23,068 nt of DNA, taken from positions 1 through 23,068 of the forward strand of contig JARRRL010000018.1 in the NCBI GenBank assembly GCA_037380725.1, given 5' to 3'. Numbering within the stretch: the stretch's first letter is position 1; each line of letters starts with the position of its first letter. A program made the translations under genes and the position numbers. This stretch comes from JARRRL01 sp037380725 (GTDB lineage: Bacteria; Pseudomonadota; Gammaproteobacteria; Pseudomonadales; JANQJO01). The notes beneath the pieces are model-generated. The model was not told where the DNA came from, did no database searches, and saw nothing but the letters and a program-made list of their open reading frames with translations. This document shows positions 7,421-14,426 of the stretch, piece by piece.

Positions 7421-9562
7421 ACGTTTCCACATTACAGCGATCTGCACGCTTTTAGTTTGAATCAATCCGAAACGTTTTGGTGTCAGCTTTGGCAGTTTTT
7501 GGGTATTAAAGGACAACTTAACGCACAGCCCAATCAAATCTTAAGCCTGCCACCAAGCAGCGATGCGTCTCCCCACCTTCACCCCTCCAATATTAACAAA
7601 AATCACAGTTCCAAGCCCTTTTACCATTACCACTGGTTCACGGGCAGCACACTGAATTTCGCTGAAAATTTCCTGTATCCATCGGAAATAAGCGCTGCCG
7701 ACACCATCGCCTTAGACGGCCACGACGAACGCGGCCCCTGGCGACAGTACACCTGGCAGGCCTTGCGCGACACCACCCTGCGACTCGCTATTCATTTACA
7801 ACATCAAGGTATTCAGCCCGGTGATCGGGTCGCGGGTTATATGCCTAATATTCCCGAAGCCATTCTCGCCATGCTCGCCACCACCGCCGTGGGCGCAATC
7901 TGGACCAGTTGTTCACCGGATTTTGGGATCAACAGCGTGCTCGATCGTTTTGCGCAGGTAACGCCGCGCGTGCTTTTCACCGTCGATGGTTATTTTTACA
8001 AAGGCAAGGCTTTCGACCTTGATCAGAAAGTCCACAATATCATCCAACAATTGCCTTCTTTAGAAACCGTGATCGTTTTACCCTACCTCAACACGAAATC
8101 GACCCCCAAACCAAAGCCCCCATGCAAAAACGAACGCCCTCGCATCACGAACTGGGAAACGTGTTTGCAAAAGGCAACGCCTCAGGCGCTGTCACAGTTC
8201 GTATTCCAAGCCTTCCCCTTCGACCATCCGGTGTTTATTCTGTATTCTTCGGGCACAACCGGTAAACCGAAATGTCTGGTGCACGGGGCTGGCGGTACCC
8301 TATTACAACATTTAAAAGAACTGGTTTTGCATACCGATGTTCGTCCCACCGATCGCGTTTTATACTACACCTCTTGCGGCTGGATGATGTGGAACTGGGC
8401 GGCTTCCGCTTTGGCTACCGGAGCTCGCTTAGTTACCTACGACGGCGCACCCACTTTTCCTCAAACCGAAACGCTCCTGCACTTTGTCGCTCAACACGGC
8501 ATCAACATCTGGGGTGCCAGCGCACGTTATCTGCACGCCATCTGCCACGCTGGCATTACAAACCAACAGATCGATCTTTCTGCCGTGCGCTGCTTGCTCT
8601 CCACCGGATCGCCCTTGTCCAAAGCGGATTTTGAATACCTGTACCGACACCTCACACCGCACACACGCTTATGTTCCATTTCGGGTGGCAGTGACATCAT
8701 TTCGTGTTTTGTGCTTGGCAACCCTTGGCTGCCCATTTATGCCGGTCAAATTCAATGTAAAGGTCTAGGTATGGCGGTCGAGATCTGGGACGATGCGGGT
8801 CAAGCGCTGGGCCACAGCCAAAAAGGCGAACTGGTTTGCACACAACCTTTTCCTTCCAGACCCGTGTACTTTTGGAACGACGCGGACTATTCCCGCTATC
8901 ACCACGCGTATTTCGATCGCTTTCCCGGTGTTTGGGCTCACGGCGATTTTGCCGAATTCACCCCACAACACGGCATCATCATCCACGGTCGCTCCGACAC
9001 CATTCTGAATCCACACGGTGTGCGCATTGGCTCTGCTGAAATCTACAACCCCGTTGAACAAGTCCCCGAGGTAGCCGAATGCTTAGCAGCACCACTCAAT
9101 ACACCCGATAAGGACGTTGAGATTGTGCTTTTTATTGTCAAGACTGATATCAAAACTGATGTCAAAACCGTAAACAACAACAAAATGGAAGATGAGAAAG
9201 AGATGGGGAAAGCAAAGGGGAAAGGGAAAGCAAAGGGGAAAGAAGAAGATGATGATGAAAGTGGTGTTGAAGGAGGTATTGAAAGTGGTATTGAAAGTAA
9301 AAGTGATGCGGCGCTGCGACAGCGCATCCGACAAGCCATTATCGATTACGCGTCTCCACGCCACGTACCGAAACACATCTGTTTTACCCAAGATTTACCC
9401 AAAACACACTCCGGCAAACTCATGGAAACCTTAGTCAAACAGCTCATCAATGGCGAACAAACCGCCTCACTCAGCGCGGTCGCCAATCCAAGTTGCTTGG
9501 CTTATTTTCGCCGTATACGCCACACATTAACATCACCAACAGAAAACACTTGCAGAAGCTAA
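7421..9562 (+). CDS. Acetoacetyl-CoA synthetase, N-terminus lost in gap
   Basis: This ANL-superfamily acyl-CoA ligase makes acetoacetyl-CoA from acetoacetate, CoA and ATP. Coding is in frame immediately after the gap: residues TFPHYSDLHAFS match the family N-terminal region. GSTLNFAENFL follows, then the AMP-binding loop YSSGTTGKPKCLVHGAGG near 8251-8304, FWNDADYSRYHHAYF, HGDF, GRSDTILNPHGVRIGSAEIY, and the C-terminal catalytic-lysine segment LPKTHSGKLMET. The true start is probably in the N run. Between FIVKT and ALRQRIRQAI the protein carries about 55 extra, mostly Lys/Glu/Asp/Gly residues encoded by tandem repeats at 9140-9298. The core motifs on both sides are intact, so the enzyme may still work. 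It is paired with HMG-CoA lyase upstream. Confidence 0.93.
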   Translation, partial: TFPHYSDLHAFSLNQSETFWCQLWQFLGIKGQLNAQPNQILSLPPSSDASPHLHPSNINKNHSSKPFYHYHWFTGSTLNFAENFLYPSEISAADTIALDGHDERGPWRQYTWQALRDTTLRLAIHLQHQGIQPGDRVAGYMPNIPEAILAMLATTAVGAIWTSCSPDFGINSVLDRFAQVTPRVLFTVDGYFYKGKAFDLDQKVHNIIQQLPSLETVIVLPYLNTKSTPKPKPPCKNERPRITNWETCLQKATPQALSQFVFQAFPFDHPVFILYSSGTTGKPKCLVHGAGGTLLQHLKELVLHTDVRPTDRVLYYTSCGWMMWNWAASALATGARLVTYDGAPTFPQTETLLHFVAQHGINIWGASARYLHAICHAGITNQQIDLSAVRCLLSTGSPLSKADFEYLYRHLTPHTRLCSISGGSDIISCFVLGNPWLPIYAGQIQCKGLGMAVEIWDDAGQALGHSQKGELVCTQPFPSRPVYFWNDADYSRYHHAYFDRFPGVWAHGDFAEFTPQHGIIIHGRSDTILNPHGVRIGSAEIYNPVEQVPEVAECLAAPLNTPDKDVEIVLFIVKTDIKTDVKTVNNNKMEDEKEMGKAKGKGKAKGKEEDDDESGVEGGIESGIESKSDAALRQRIRQAIIDYASPRHVPKHICFTQDLPKTHSGKLMETLVKQLINGEQTASLSAVANPSCLAYFRRIRHTLTSPTENTCRS
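9140..9298 (+). repeat. In-frame tandem duplications within acetoacetyl-CoA synthetase
   Basis: Three separate short duplications lie close together. An imperfect 12-mer pair at 9140-9163 is AAGACTGATATC then AAAACTGATGTC. An exact 18-mer GGGAAAGCAAAGGGGAAA occurs at 9206-9223 and 9224-9241. An exact 12-mer GGTATTGAAAGT occurs at 9275-9286 and 9287-9298. All units are multiples of three, so the frame is kept. The coding strand is almost pure purine over much of 9183-9300. Confidence 0.9.
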
Positions 9563-9779
9563 AGTTCTAGGGTAGATTAGCGACCCTCTCTTGCACGGCG
9601 AGAGAAATTTGTATCAGCGGTTTGTATAAAAGGTGTTGTAAATGTAATAATATTCAGCTGCACGTTCAGAGCTCGGTAGCTCAGAATAAGTAGCAGCAAT
9701 AAACTACATCGTAGAACGCCGTATGTGTAATTATTGAATATGTTTGCAATAACTTAGCAATAAGTAGCAATAAAATAGT
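9563..9779. other. Intergenic region before tRNA-Gln
   Basis: No protein gene was seen. A weak hairpin, CTCTC/GAGAG near 9587-9605, follows the synthetase stop but lacks a T run, so a terminator there is doubtful. A small dyad GAGCT-CGGT-AGCTC lies near 9669-9682. The right part is AT-rich and repeats GCAATAA four times (9696, 9746, 9757 and 9767), just upstream of the tRNA. Confidence 0.5.
9696..9773 (+). repeat. Four GCAATAA copies upstream of tRNA-Gln
   Basis: GCAATAA occurs at 9696-9702, 9746-9752, 9757-9763 and 9767-9773. The longer string AATAAGTAGCA occurs at 9685-9695 and again at 9760-9770. The last three copies are spaced 10-11 bases, about one helical turn, and overlap the expected tRNA promoter. 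Confidence 0.6.
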
Positions 9780-9854
9780 TGGGCCGTCGCCAAGCGGTAA
9801 GGCAGCGGGTTTTGATCCCGCCATGCGTAGGTTCGATCCCTACCGGCCCAGCCA
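9780..9854 (+). tRNA. tRNA-Gln (anticodon UUG)
   Basis: This 75-base gene includes an encoded CCA end. The acceptor arm TGGGCCG pairs with CGGCCCA, followed by discriminator G and CCA. The D-arm is GCCAAGCGGTAAGGC. The anticodon arm is GCGGG-TTTTGAT-CCCGC, placing TTG at positions 34-36. The T-arm is GTAGG-TTCGATC-CCTAC. A tRNA-Gln directly before prs is the usual gammaproteobacterial arrangement, supporting the call. Confidence 0.96.
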
Positions 9855-9952
9855 ATTCTCCTGATTCCTCAAGTCTCTGTTTTCAGCTCAGCGCAACCTA
9901 GATATTTAAGACTGTAATTTGCAAGCCCGTTTCAATCATAGGTAGTCAACTA

Positions 9953-9961
9953 TGGTACAAT
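9953..9961 (+). promoter_or_regulatory. Extended -10 promoter candidate for prs
   Basis: TGG directly precedes TACAAT at 9956-9961, giving an extended -10 element about 65 bases before the prs start. No good -35 exists at 17 bases; TTCAAT is 19 bases upstream. A short dyad CATAG/CTATG lies in the spacer. Confidence 0.35.
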
Positions 9962-10026
9962 CCTTCGCCAGACCTTAACGGCTACTGCACTCAACATGTC
10001 CTTTAAATGCTAAACAGGAGCGTCTC

Positions 10027-10986
10027 GTGACAAGACTCGTTGTATTCGCCGGAAACGCCAACCAACACTTAGCAAAATCGGTGACCAAACACTTGGGTTT
10101 GCCCGTGGGCGCTGCAACAGTTGAACGTTTCAGCGATGGGGAAATCATGGTGGAAATTACAGAAAACGTTCGCGGAAGTGACGTCTTCATCTTGCAATCC
10201 ACCTGTATGCCAACCAATGATCACCTAATGGAACTATTAGTTATGGCGGATGCACTGCGTCGCGCCTCAGCCGGTCGGATTACGGCGGTGATGCCCTACT
10301 TTGGCTACGCACGCCAAGACAGACGCGTTCGCTCAGCACGCGTGCCCATCACGGCCAAGGTGGTGGCAGATATGATCACCACGGTGGGCATCGACCGTGT
10401 GCTCACGGTCGATTTACACGCCGATCAGATTCAAGGTTTCTTTGATATCCCAGTTGACAACATTTACGCCACGCATGTGCTGCTGCAAGACATCGAAAAA
10501 AGCACTTTAAGCAACCCCATGGTGGTCTCACCCGACGTCGGCGGTGTCGTTCGAGCTCGCGCCTTTGCCAAATACCTGTCGTATTCCGATATGGCCATTA
10601 TCGACAAACGCCGTTCCACCGCCAATGAATCGAAAGTCATGCACATCATCGGCGACGTTACCGATCGCACTTGCATCCTGATTGACGACATTGTCGATAC
10701 CGCCGGGACACTCTGTAATGCAGCACATGCGCTCAAAAACAACGGCGCCAAGCAAGTGCTCGCCTACGCCACACACCCCGTGCTGTCTGGCAAAGCGATT
10801 GACAACATCTGCAATTCGGCTCTGGACGGCCTGGTCATCACCGATACCATCCCCCTATCAAAAATATCCGCCGATTGTGATAAAATCCGGCAAATTTCTT
10901 TGGCACCTTTGCTGGCGGAAACCGTTCGACGCATCAATAACGAAGAATCCATCAGCGCGATGTTTGATCCCGTCGACCTGCATTGA
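10027..10986 (+). CDS. prs: Ribose-phosphate pyrophosphokinase (PRPP synthetase)
   Basis: A 319-residue enzyme of usual length that makes 5-phosphoribosyl-1-pyrophosphate from ribose 5-phosphate and ATP, for purine, pyrimidine, NAD, His and Trp synthesis. The flexible-loop region includes GYARQDRR and SARVPITAK. VDLHADQIQGFFDIPVDN is the metal/substrate signature, IDKRRSTANESKVMHI carries the catalytic Lys/Arg pair, and the PRPP loop is DDIVDTAGTL (Ala where many homologues have Gly). The start is GTG, with AGGAG 6 bases upstream. It sits between tRNA-Gln and rplY as in many gammaproteobacteria. Identification is secure. Confidence 0.98.
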   Translation: MTRLVVFAGNANQHLAKSVTKHLGLPVGAATVERFSDGEIMVEITENVRGSDVFILQSTCMPTNDHLMELLVMADALRRASAGRITAVMPYFGYARQDRRVRSARVPITAKVVADMITTVGIDRVLTVDLHADQIQGFFDIPVDNIYATHVLLQDIEKSTLSNPMVVSPDVGGVVRARAFAKYLSYSDMAIIDKRRSTANESKVMHIIGDVTDRTCILIDDIVDTAGTLCNAAHALKNNGAKQVLAYATHPVLSGKAIDNICNSALDGLVITDTIPLSKISADCDKIRQISLAPLLAETVRRINNEESISAMFDPVDLH

Positions 10987-11024
10987 TCTACGGTAGTATT
11001 GATCTCACGATAGTTAGGTATACA

Positions 11025-11046
11025 TTCCCACGCGAGAGCATGGGAA
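11025..11046. repeat. REP-like palindromic element between prs and rplY
   Basis: TTCCCA at 11025-11030 pairs with TGGGAA at 11041-11046. Inside, GC pairs with GC across a GAGA tetraloop, with one C-A mismatch. The shape resembles the dispersed TTCCCACGC...GCGTGGGAA palindromes found in many proteobacterial intergenic regions. It may stabilise or attenuate the prs-rplY transcript; function is not shown. Confidence 0.5.
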
Positions 11047-11213
11047 CAAGAAACGAGAGAGAGAATGTCCAAAATCAGATAACACTGATGTAAAAACACC
11101 CGGCGGTTGGTCGCGGCCTCCGGAACCTCAACCACTCGCACAACAACAGAGCCCAAACGGGCGCTGCGGGGAAATGCCTCTGCGAGTTATCAACTACCTA
11201 GGAGCTCAAACTC

Positions 11214-11852
11214 ATGAGTGAAGTCTTCACCATAAATGCTCAACCACGAAACGACCTGGGGAAAGGTGCGAGCCGCCGCCTGCGTCGTCTAGAGGGTCTT
11301 GTACCGGGCATCGTGTATGGCAGCGGGAAAGCCTCAACGCCCATCAGCATCGTTTACCGCGATTTGATCAAACTGCTTGAAAACGAATCTTTTTATTCTC
11401 ATATTCTGACCATGAATGTCGGGGACGCGCACGAACAAGTCGTGCTCAAGGATATCCAGCGACACCCTGCCAAAGACATCCCAACGCACATCGATTTCTT
11501 ACGTATTGATGACACACACATCATCCGCATGAATGTGCCCTTGCACTTTATCAATGAAGCGCAATGCAAAGGCGTCAAAACCGGCGGTGGTGTAGTGGAT
11601 CACCAAATGACGGAAGTGGAAGTGCAGTGTTTACCTCAAAACTTACCAGAATACATTGAAGTCGACATGGCGGATCTGAATCTGGGAGACGCTATCCACC
11701 TTTCTCAGTTAAAACTGCCGTCTGGCGTCAAAATCACCGCCCTGCAACAAGGCGAGGACCATGACCATACGGTCGCCATGATTCAGGCCACACGTGCCGG
11801 CGCGGATGCAGCCAGTGAAGGGGAAGAAGAAGGAGCAACAACCGAGAGCTAA
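11214..11852 (+). CDS. rplY: 50S ribosomal protein L25, long CTC form
   Basis: A 212-residue L25/TL5/CTC protein that binds 5S rRNA in the large subunit. The N-terminal L25 domain begins FTINAQPRNDLGKGASRRLRR, with the conserved VPGIVYG region. The second beta domain (about residues 95-190), including FLRIDDTHIIRMNVPLHF and LPEYIEVDMADL, is the extension that separates the CTC type from the short E. coli L25. The tail is acidic and low in complexity (EGEEEGATTES). AGGAG lies 9 bases before the ATG. The gene is 227 bases downstream of prs and probably cotranscribed with it. Confidence 0.97.
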   Translation: MSEVFTINAQPRNDLGKGASRRLRRLEGLVPGIVYGSGKASTPISIVYRDLIKLLENESFYSHILTMNVGDAHEQVVLKDIQRHPAKDIPTHIDFLRIDDTHIIRMNVPLHFINEAQCKGVKTGGGVVDHQMTEVEVQCLPQNLPEYIEVDMADLNLGDAIHLSQLKLPSGVKITALQQGEDHDHTVAMIQATRAGADAASEGEEEGATTES

Positions 11853-11898
11853 GCTTCGTTTCGGAACGCAAAACGCAAATGGATATCACTATCCAAAT

Positions 11899-11927
11899 GA
11901 GCTGAGTGCTTTGTGGCTCAGCTCTTT
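11899..11927 (+). terminator. Candidate terminator after rplY
   Basis: Perfect 8-bp arms GAGCTGAG (11899-11906) and CTCAGCTC (11917-11924) enclose a 10-base loop and are followed by only TTTGCT. The weak T run means it may terminate partially or act as a transcript-stabilising hairpin. A smaller hairpin TGGATA/TATCCA lies just before it at 11880-11895. Confidence 0.5.
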
Positions 11928-12028
11928 GCTATAACAAGAACTACAAACAAGTGATACACCAAGAGCTACACCATTTTCTATACCATGATCTACACCCTGA
12001 CACGCTAAAACACACGATAGCCCTTTTA

Positions 12029-12056
12029 GAAAACAGTCGCCTGAAAACAGTCGCCT
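12029..12056 (+). repeat. 14-bp tandem duplication upstream of pth
   Basis: GAAAACAGTCGCCT occurs at 12029-12042 and directly again at 12043-12056, in the leader between rplY and pth. A partial third copy of AAAACAGT follows at about 12063. It lies 36 bases before the pth start. Confidence 0.8.
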
Positions 12057-12091
12057 TTAGAAAAAACAGTTACAACGAGGAAACGCCAACG

Positions 12092-12721
12092 ATGGCAGAA
12101 CCCGTCCGCCTGCTGATCGGTCTCGGCAATCCAGGCAGTGAATACGAACACACACGCCACAATGCTGGCAGTTGGTTTATCCAACGCCTGGCCGCCAGGT
12201 GTAACGTGAGCTTTAAACACGAGACAAAATTACAAGCCTACGTGGGAATGGCCAACCTGGCCGATCAACGTGTGATACTCGCCGTGCCCACCACGTTTAT
12301 GAATCACAGTGGCTTTGCTACACAAAAGCTCATGCATTTTTACAAGGTGGAAACCCAGGCCCTACTGGTGGCGCATGATGAGCTGGATCTACCACCGGGT
12401 ATCATCCGTTTGAAAGCAGGCGGCGGCCACGGTGGCAATAATGGTCTGCGACATATCATTGAACAATTGGGCCAACAAAAACAGTTCGTGCGCTTACGTC
12501 TGGGAATCGGTCATCCTGGGAACAAATCTAAGGTCACCCCTCATGTGCTCTCAGCGCCCAAGCCCGACGAACTGGCCAGCATTGATCAAGCCATCGACGC
12601 CGGACTGCAACACATCAATCAAATCGTGCGCGGCGAATTCAGCGAGGCCATGAATCAACTCCACCGCTTTGACGCCAGCGCCAAACCCGCTGCGGACACA
12701 ACACTTCACATACAGCAATAA
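12092..12721 (+). CDS. pth: Peptidyl-tRNA hydrolase
   Basis: A 209-residue peptidyl-tRNA hydrolase that frees tRNAs from prematurely released peptidyl-tRNA. Asn13 is in IGLGNPG, catalytic His23 in TRHNAG, TFMNHSG holds the conserved Asn, AHDELDLPPG holds the catalytic-site Asp, and GGHGGNNGLRHI the tRNA-contact Asn. The frame is open 62 codons further upstream, but that part resembles no Pth sequence and contains repeats. GAGGA at 12077-12081 marks ATG 12092 as the start. It is followed after 9 bases by ychF, an arrangement common in gammaproteobacteria. Identification is secure. Confidence 0.97.
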   Translation: MAEPVRLLIGLGNPGSEYEHTRHNAGSWFIQRLAARCNVSFKHETKLQAYVGMANLADQRVILAVPTTFMNHSGFATQKLMHFYKVETQALLVAHDELDLPPGIIRLKAGGGHGGNNGLRHIIEQLGQQKQFVRLRLGIGHPGNKSKVTPHVLSAPKPDELASIDQAIDAGLQHINQIVRGEFSEAMNQLHRFDASAKPAADTTLHIQQ

Positions 12722-12730
12722 GGCAAAAAA

Positions 12731-13822
12731 ATGGGAATTCAATGTGGCATTGTCGGTCTACCAAATGTGGGAAAATCCACGCTGTTCAACGCCCTAACTC
12801 GCGCGAACATCGAAGCAGCCAATTTTCCGTTTTGCACAATCGAACCCAACACCGGTACTGTACTGGTCCCCGACAAGCGACTCGAAAAGCTTGCAGCCAT
12901 TGTTAAACCCGAGCGCACTATCCCCACGAGCGTTGAGTTTGTGGACATCGCTGGACTGGTGGCGGGCGCCTCAAAAGGCGAAGGCTTGGGAAATCAGTTT
13001 TTAGCGAACATTCGCGACACCGACGCCATCGTTCAAGTTGTCCGCTGTTTTGAAGACGAAAACATCGTACACGTAACGGGCAAAATCGATCCCCTGGACG
13101 ACATTCAAACCATCCAAACGGAACTGGCCCTCGCTGATCTGGAGAGCATCGAAAAAGCGCTCATTAAAATCTCACGAACCGCAAAATCGGGTGACAAAGC
13201 AGCCATCGCGCTGCAAGCCTGCTTGGAAAAAGTCGTCCCCGCCTTAAACGACGCTCGCCCACTGCGTTCATTGGATTTATCAAGCAACGAAAAAAACGCA
13301 CTCAAACCCTACAACTTGCTGACGCTCAAACCCACACTCTATTTAGCGAATGTGGATGAAAACAGCCTAGATGGCAACAAATGGGTGGACGCCGTACGCG
13401 AACACGCGGCTGCCGAGGGCGCCGAACTCGTTATTATTTGTGCAAAAATTGAATCAGAACTGGGTGAACTCAGCGATGCCGAACGCGAGGAATTCTTAGT
13501 TGATTTGGGCATGCAAGAACCCGGCTTAAATCGCGTTATCCGCGCCGGTTATCAACTTCTGAATCTCCAAACGTATTTCACCGCCGGCGTCAAAGAAGTG
13601 CGCGCCTGGACAACACACGTGGGAGCCACGGCACCGGAATCCGCTGGTGTTATTCACACGGATTTCCAAAAAGGTTTTATCCGAGCTGAGGTGATCGCCT
13701 ACTCAGACTTTATTCAGTGCAATGGAGAGTCTGGCGCTAAAGAAGCGGGTAAATGGCGACTGGAAGGCAAAGACTACATCGTACAAGATGGTGACGTGAT
13801 TCATTTCCGCTTCAACGTCTAA
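12731..13822 (+). CDS. ychF: Redox-regulated ribosome-binding ATPase YchF
   Basis: A 363-residue Obg-family P-loop protein that prefers ATP and associates with ribosomes. The P-loop GLPNVGKS is at residues 9-16, the G3 motif DIAGLVAGASKGEGLGNQF follows, and the G4 position reads NVDE instead of NKxD, the family mark of altered nucleotide specificity. The C-terminal TGS domain ends GDVIHFRFNV. TAAGG overlapping the pth stop serves as ribosome binding site, so the two genes are probably cotranscribed and coupled. Length is standard. No intrinsic terminator is visible in the 30 bases before the converging gene. Confidence 0.97.
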   Translation: MGIQCGIVGLPNVGKSTLFNALTRANIEAANFPFCTIEPNTGTVLVPDKRLEKLAAIVKPERTIPTSVEFVDIAGLVAGASKGEGLGNQFLANIRDTDAIVQVVRCFEDENIVHVTGKIDPLDDIQTIQTELALADLESIEKALIKISRTAKSGDKAAIALQACLEKVVPALNDARPLRSLDLSSNEKNALKPYNLLTLKPTLYLANVDENSLDGNKWVDAVREHAAAEGAELVIICAKIESELGELSDAEREEFLVDLGMQEPGLNRVIRAGYQLLNLQTYFTAGVKEVRAWTTHVGATAPESAGVIHTDFQKGFIRAEVIAYSDFIQCNGESGAKEAGKWRLEGKDYIVQDGDVIHFRFNV

Positions 13823-13852
13823 GGTCTTACCAGGATCAGTGCGACCTGTGCG

Positions 13853-14230
13853 TCAATGACCTATACGGTTGGCCGTGTCTTGAGTGGCGCGCGCCCAGGC
13901 CTGCACGCTGCCCGATTTCCCCATTGAGTCGTTTCGCATGGTCATTGCCGCCAGAGCTAAATTCAGCAATGCGACAGGATCATCAACTGAAAACGGGCCG
14001 CTCAGGAGATCGATCATACCTTTACTGCGCCCACGGCTATCACCAAACGTGTAGCCGTTTCCCATGCGATCCCGCACTTTTTTCTCTTCAACACTGTTGG
14101 AAATGAACTCAGCCAGCGCAGGATTTTCCCTTGCAAGATCAACGGTCTTTTCCGGCTCCATGCTCTGACCGATCTCTTCCAACATCCCAGCTTCTACTGC
14201 ATCCATACCTCTAACGGCGATCTCTACCAT
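13853..14230 (-). CDS. Hypothetical protein, 125 residues
   Basis: I do not recognise this protein. It is soluble-looking, without signal peptide, membrane segment, cysteines or clear metal motif. The N-terminal half is acidic and helical (AVRGMDAVEAGMLEEIGQSM, ENPALAEFISNSVEEKK). The middle has the Gly/Arg-rich segment MGNGYTFGDSRGRSKGM, and a hydrophobic helix VALLNLALAAMTM follows. It is very likely a real gene: TAGGAGA precedes the ATG at ideal spacing, and the frame is open throughout. It converges on ychF and follows the glutamate dehydrogenase gene on the same strand after 196 bases, with a hairpin between them. Function is unknown. Confidence 0.7.
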   Translation of the reverse strand: MVEIAVRGMDAVEAGMLEEIGQSMEPEKTVDLARENPALAEFISNSVEEKKVRDRMGNGYTFGDSRGRSKGMIDLLSGPFSVDDPVALLNLALAAMTMRNDSMGKSGSVQAWARATQDTANRIGH

Positions 14231-14287
14231 AACATTCTCCTAAAGCCGCTCAACACTTACCCCGAACAATCCTTTTCGACGGTTCTT

Positions 14288-14309
14288 TTCAAAGACTCTT
14301 CAAAGACTC
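14288..14309. repeat. 11-bp tandem duplication upstream of the hypothetical gene
   Basis: TTCAAAGACTC occurs at 14288-14298 and directly again at 14299-14309, followed by a partial TTTACAAAG. It lies about 60-80 bases upstream of the start of the hypothetical gene on the minus strand. Confidence 0.7.
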
Positions 14310-14337
14310 TTTACAAAGAATAAGTGTGATCGATGTG

Positions 14338-14369
14338 CCAGTGCAAGCCCTTCGAAAGACTTGCACTGG
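14338..14369. other. 10-bp perfect hairpin between glutamate dehydrogenase and hypothetical gene
   Basis: CCAGTGCAAG at 14338-14347 pairs with CTTGCACTGG at 14360-14369 around a 12-base loop. Neither side carries a T run, so it is not a normal intrinsic terminator. It may be a processing or stabilising hairpin, or an operator for the hypothetical gene. Confidence 0.6.
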
Positions 14370-14426
14370 TAACTGTGCACACGTTTGCCTGTGCGCCGGC
14401 TTATTGCACCATCATGCTCAAGAATC

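Noticed and set aside
9043..9391. Minus-strand frames of about 100 codons rich in Ser or Phe opposite the synthetase repeats
   Set aside because: They are a by-product of the purine-rich repeat insertion in acetoacetyl-CoA synthetase.
9669..9682. The string GAGCTCGGTAGCTC as a tRNA fragment
   Set aside because: It recalls a tRNA D-arm, but no acceptor, anticodon or T arm follows; it is just a small dyad.
9920..9936. PurR-box-like GCAAGCCCGTTTC upstream of prs
   Set aside because: prs is under PurR control in E. coli, but the half sites here are two bases too far apart and the outer positions do not fit the consensus.
11906..12091. A 62-codon N-terminal extension of pth
   Set aside because: It lacks Pth similarity, includes a tandem duplication, and a ribosome binding site marks ATG 12092.
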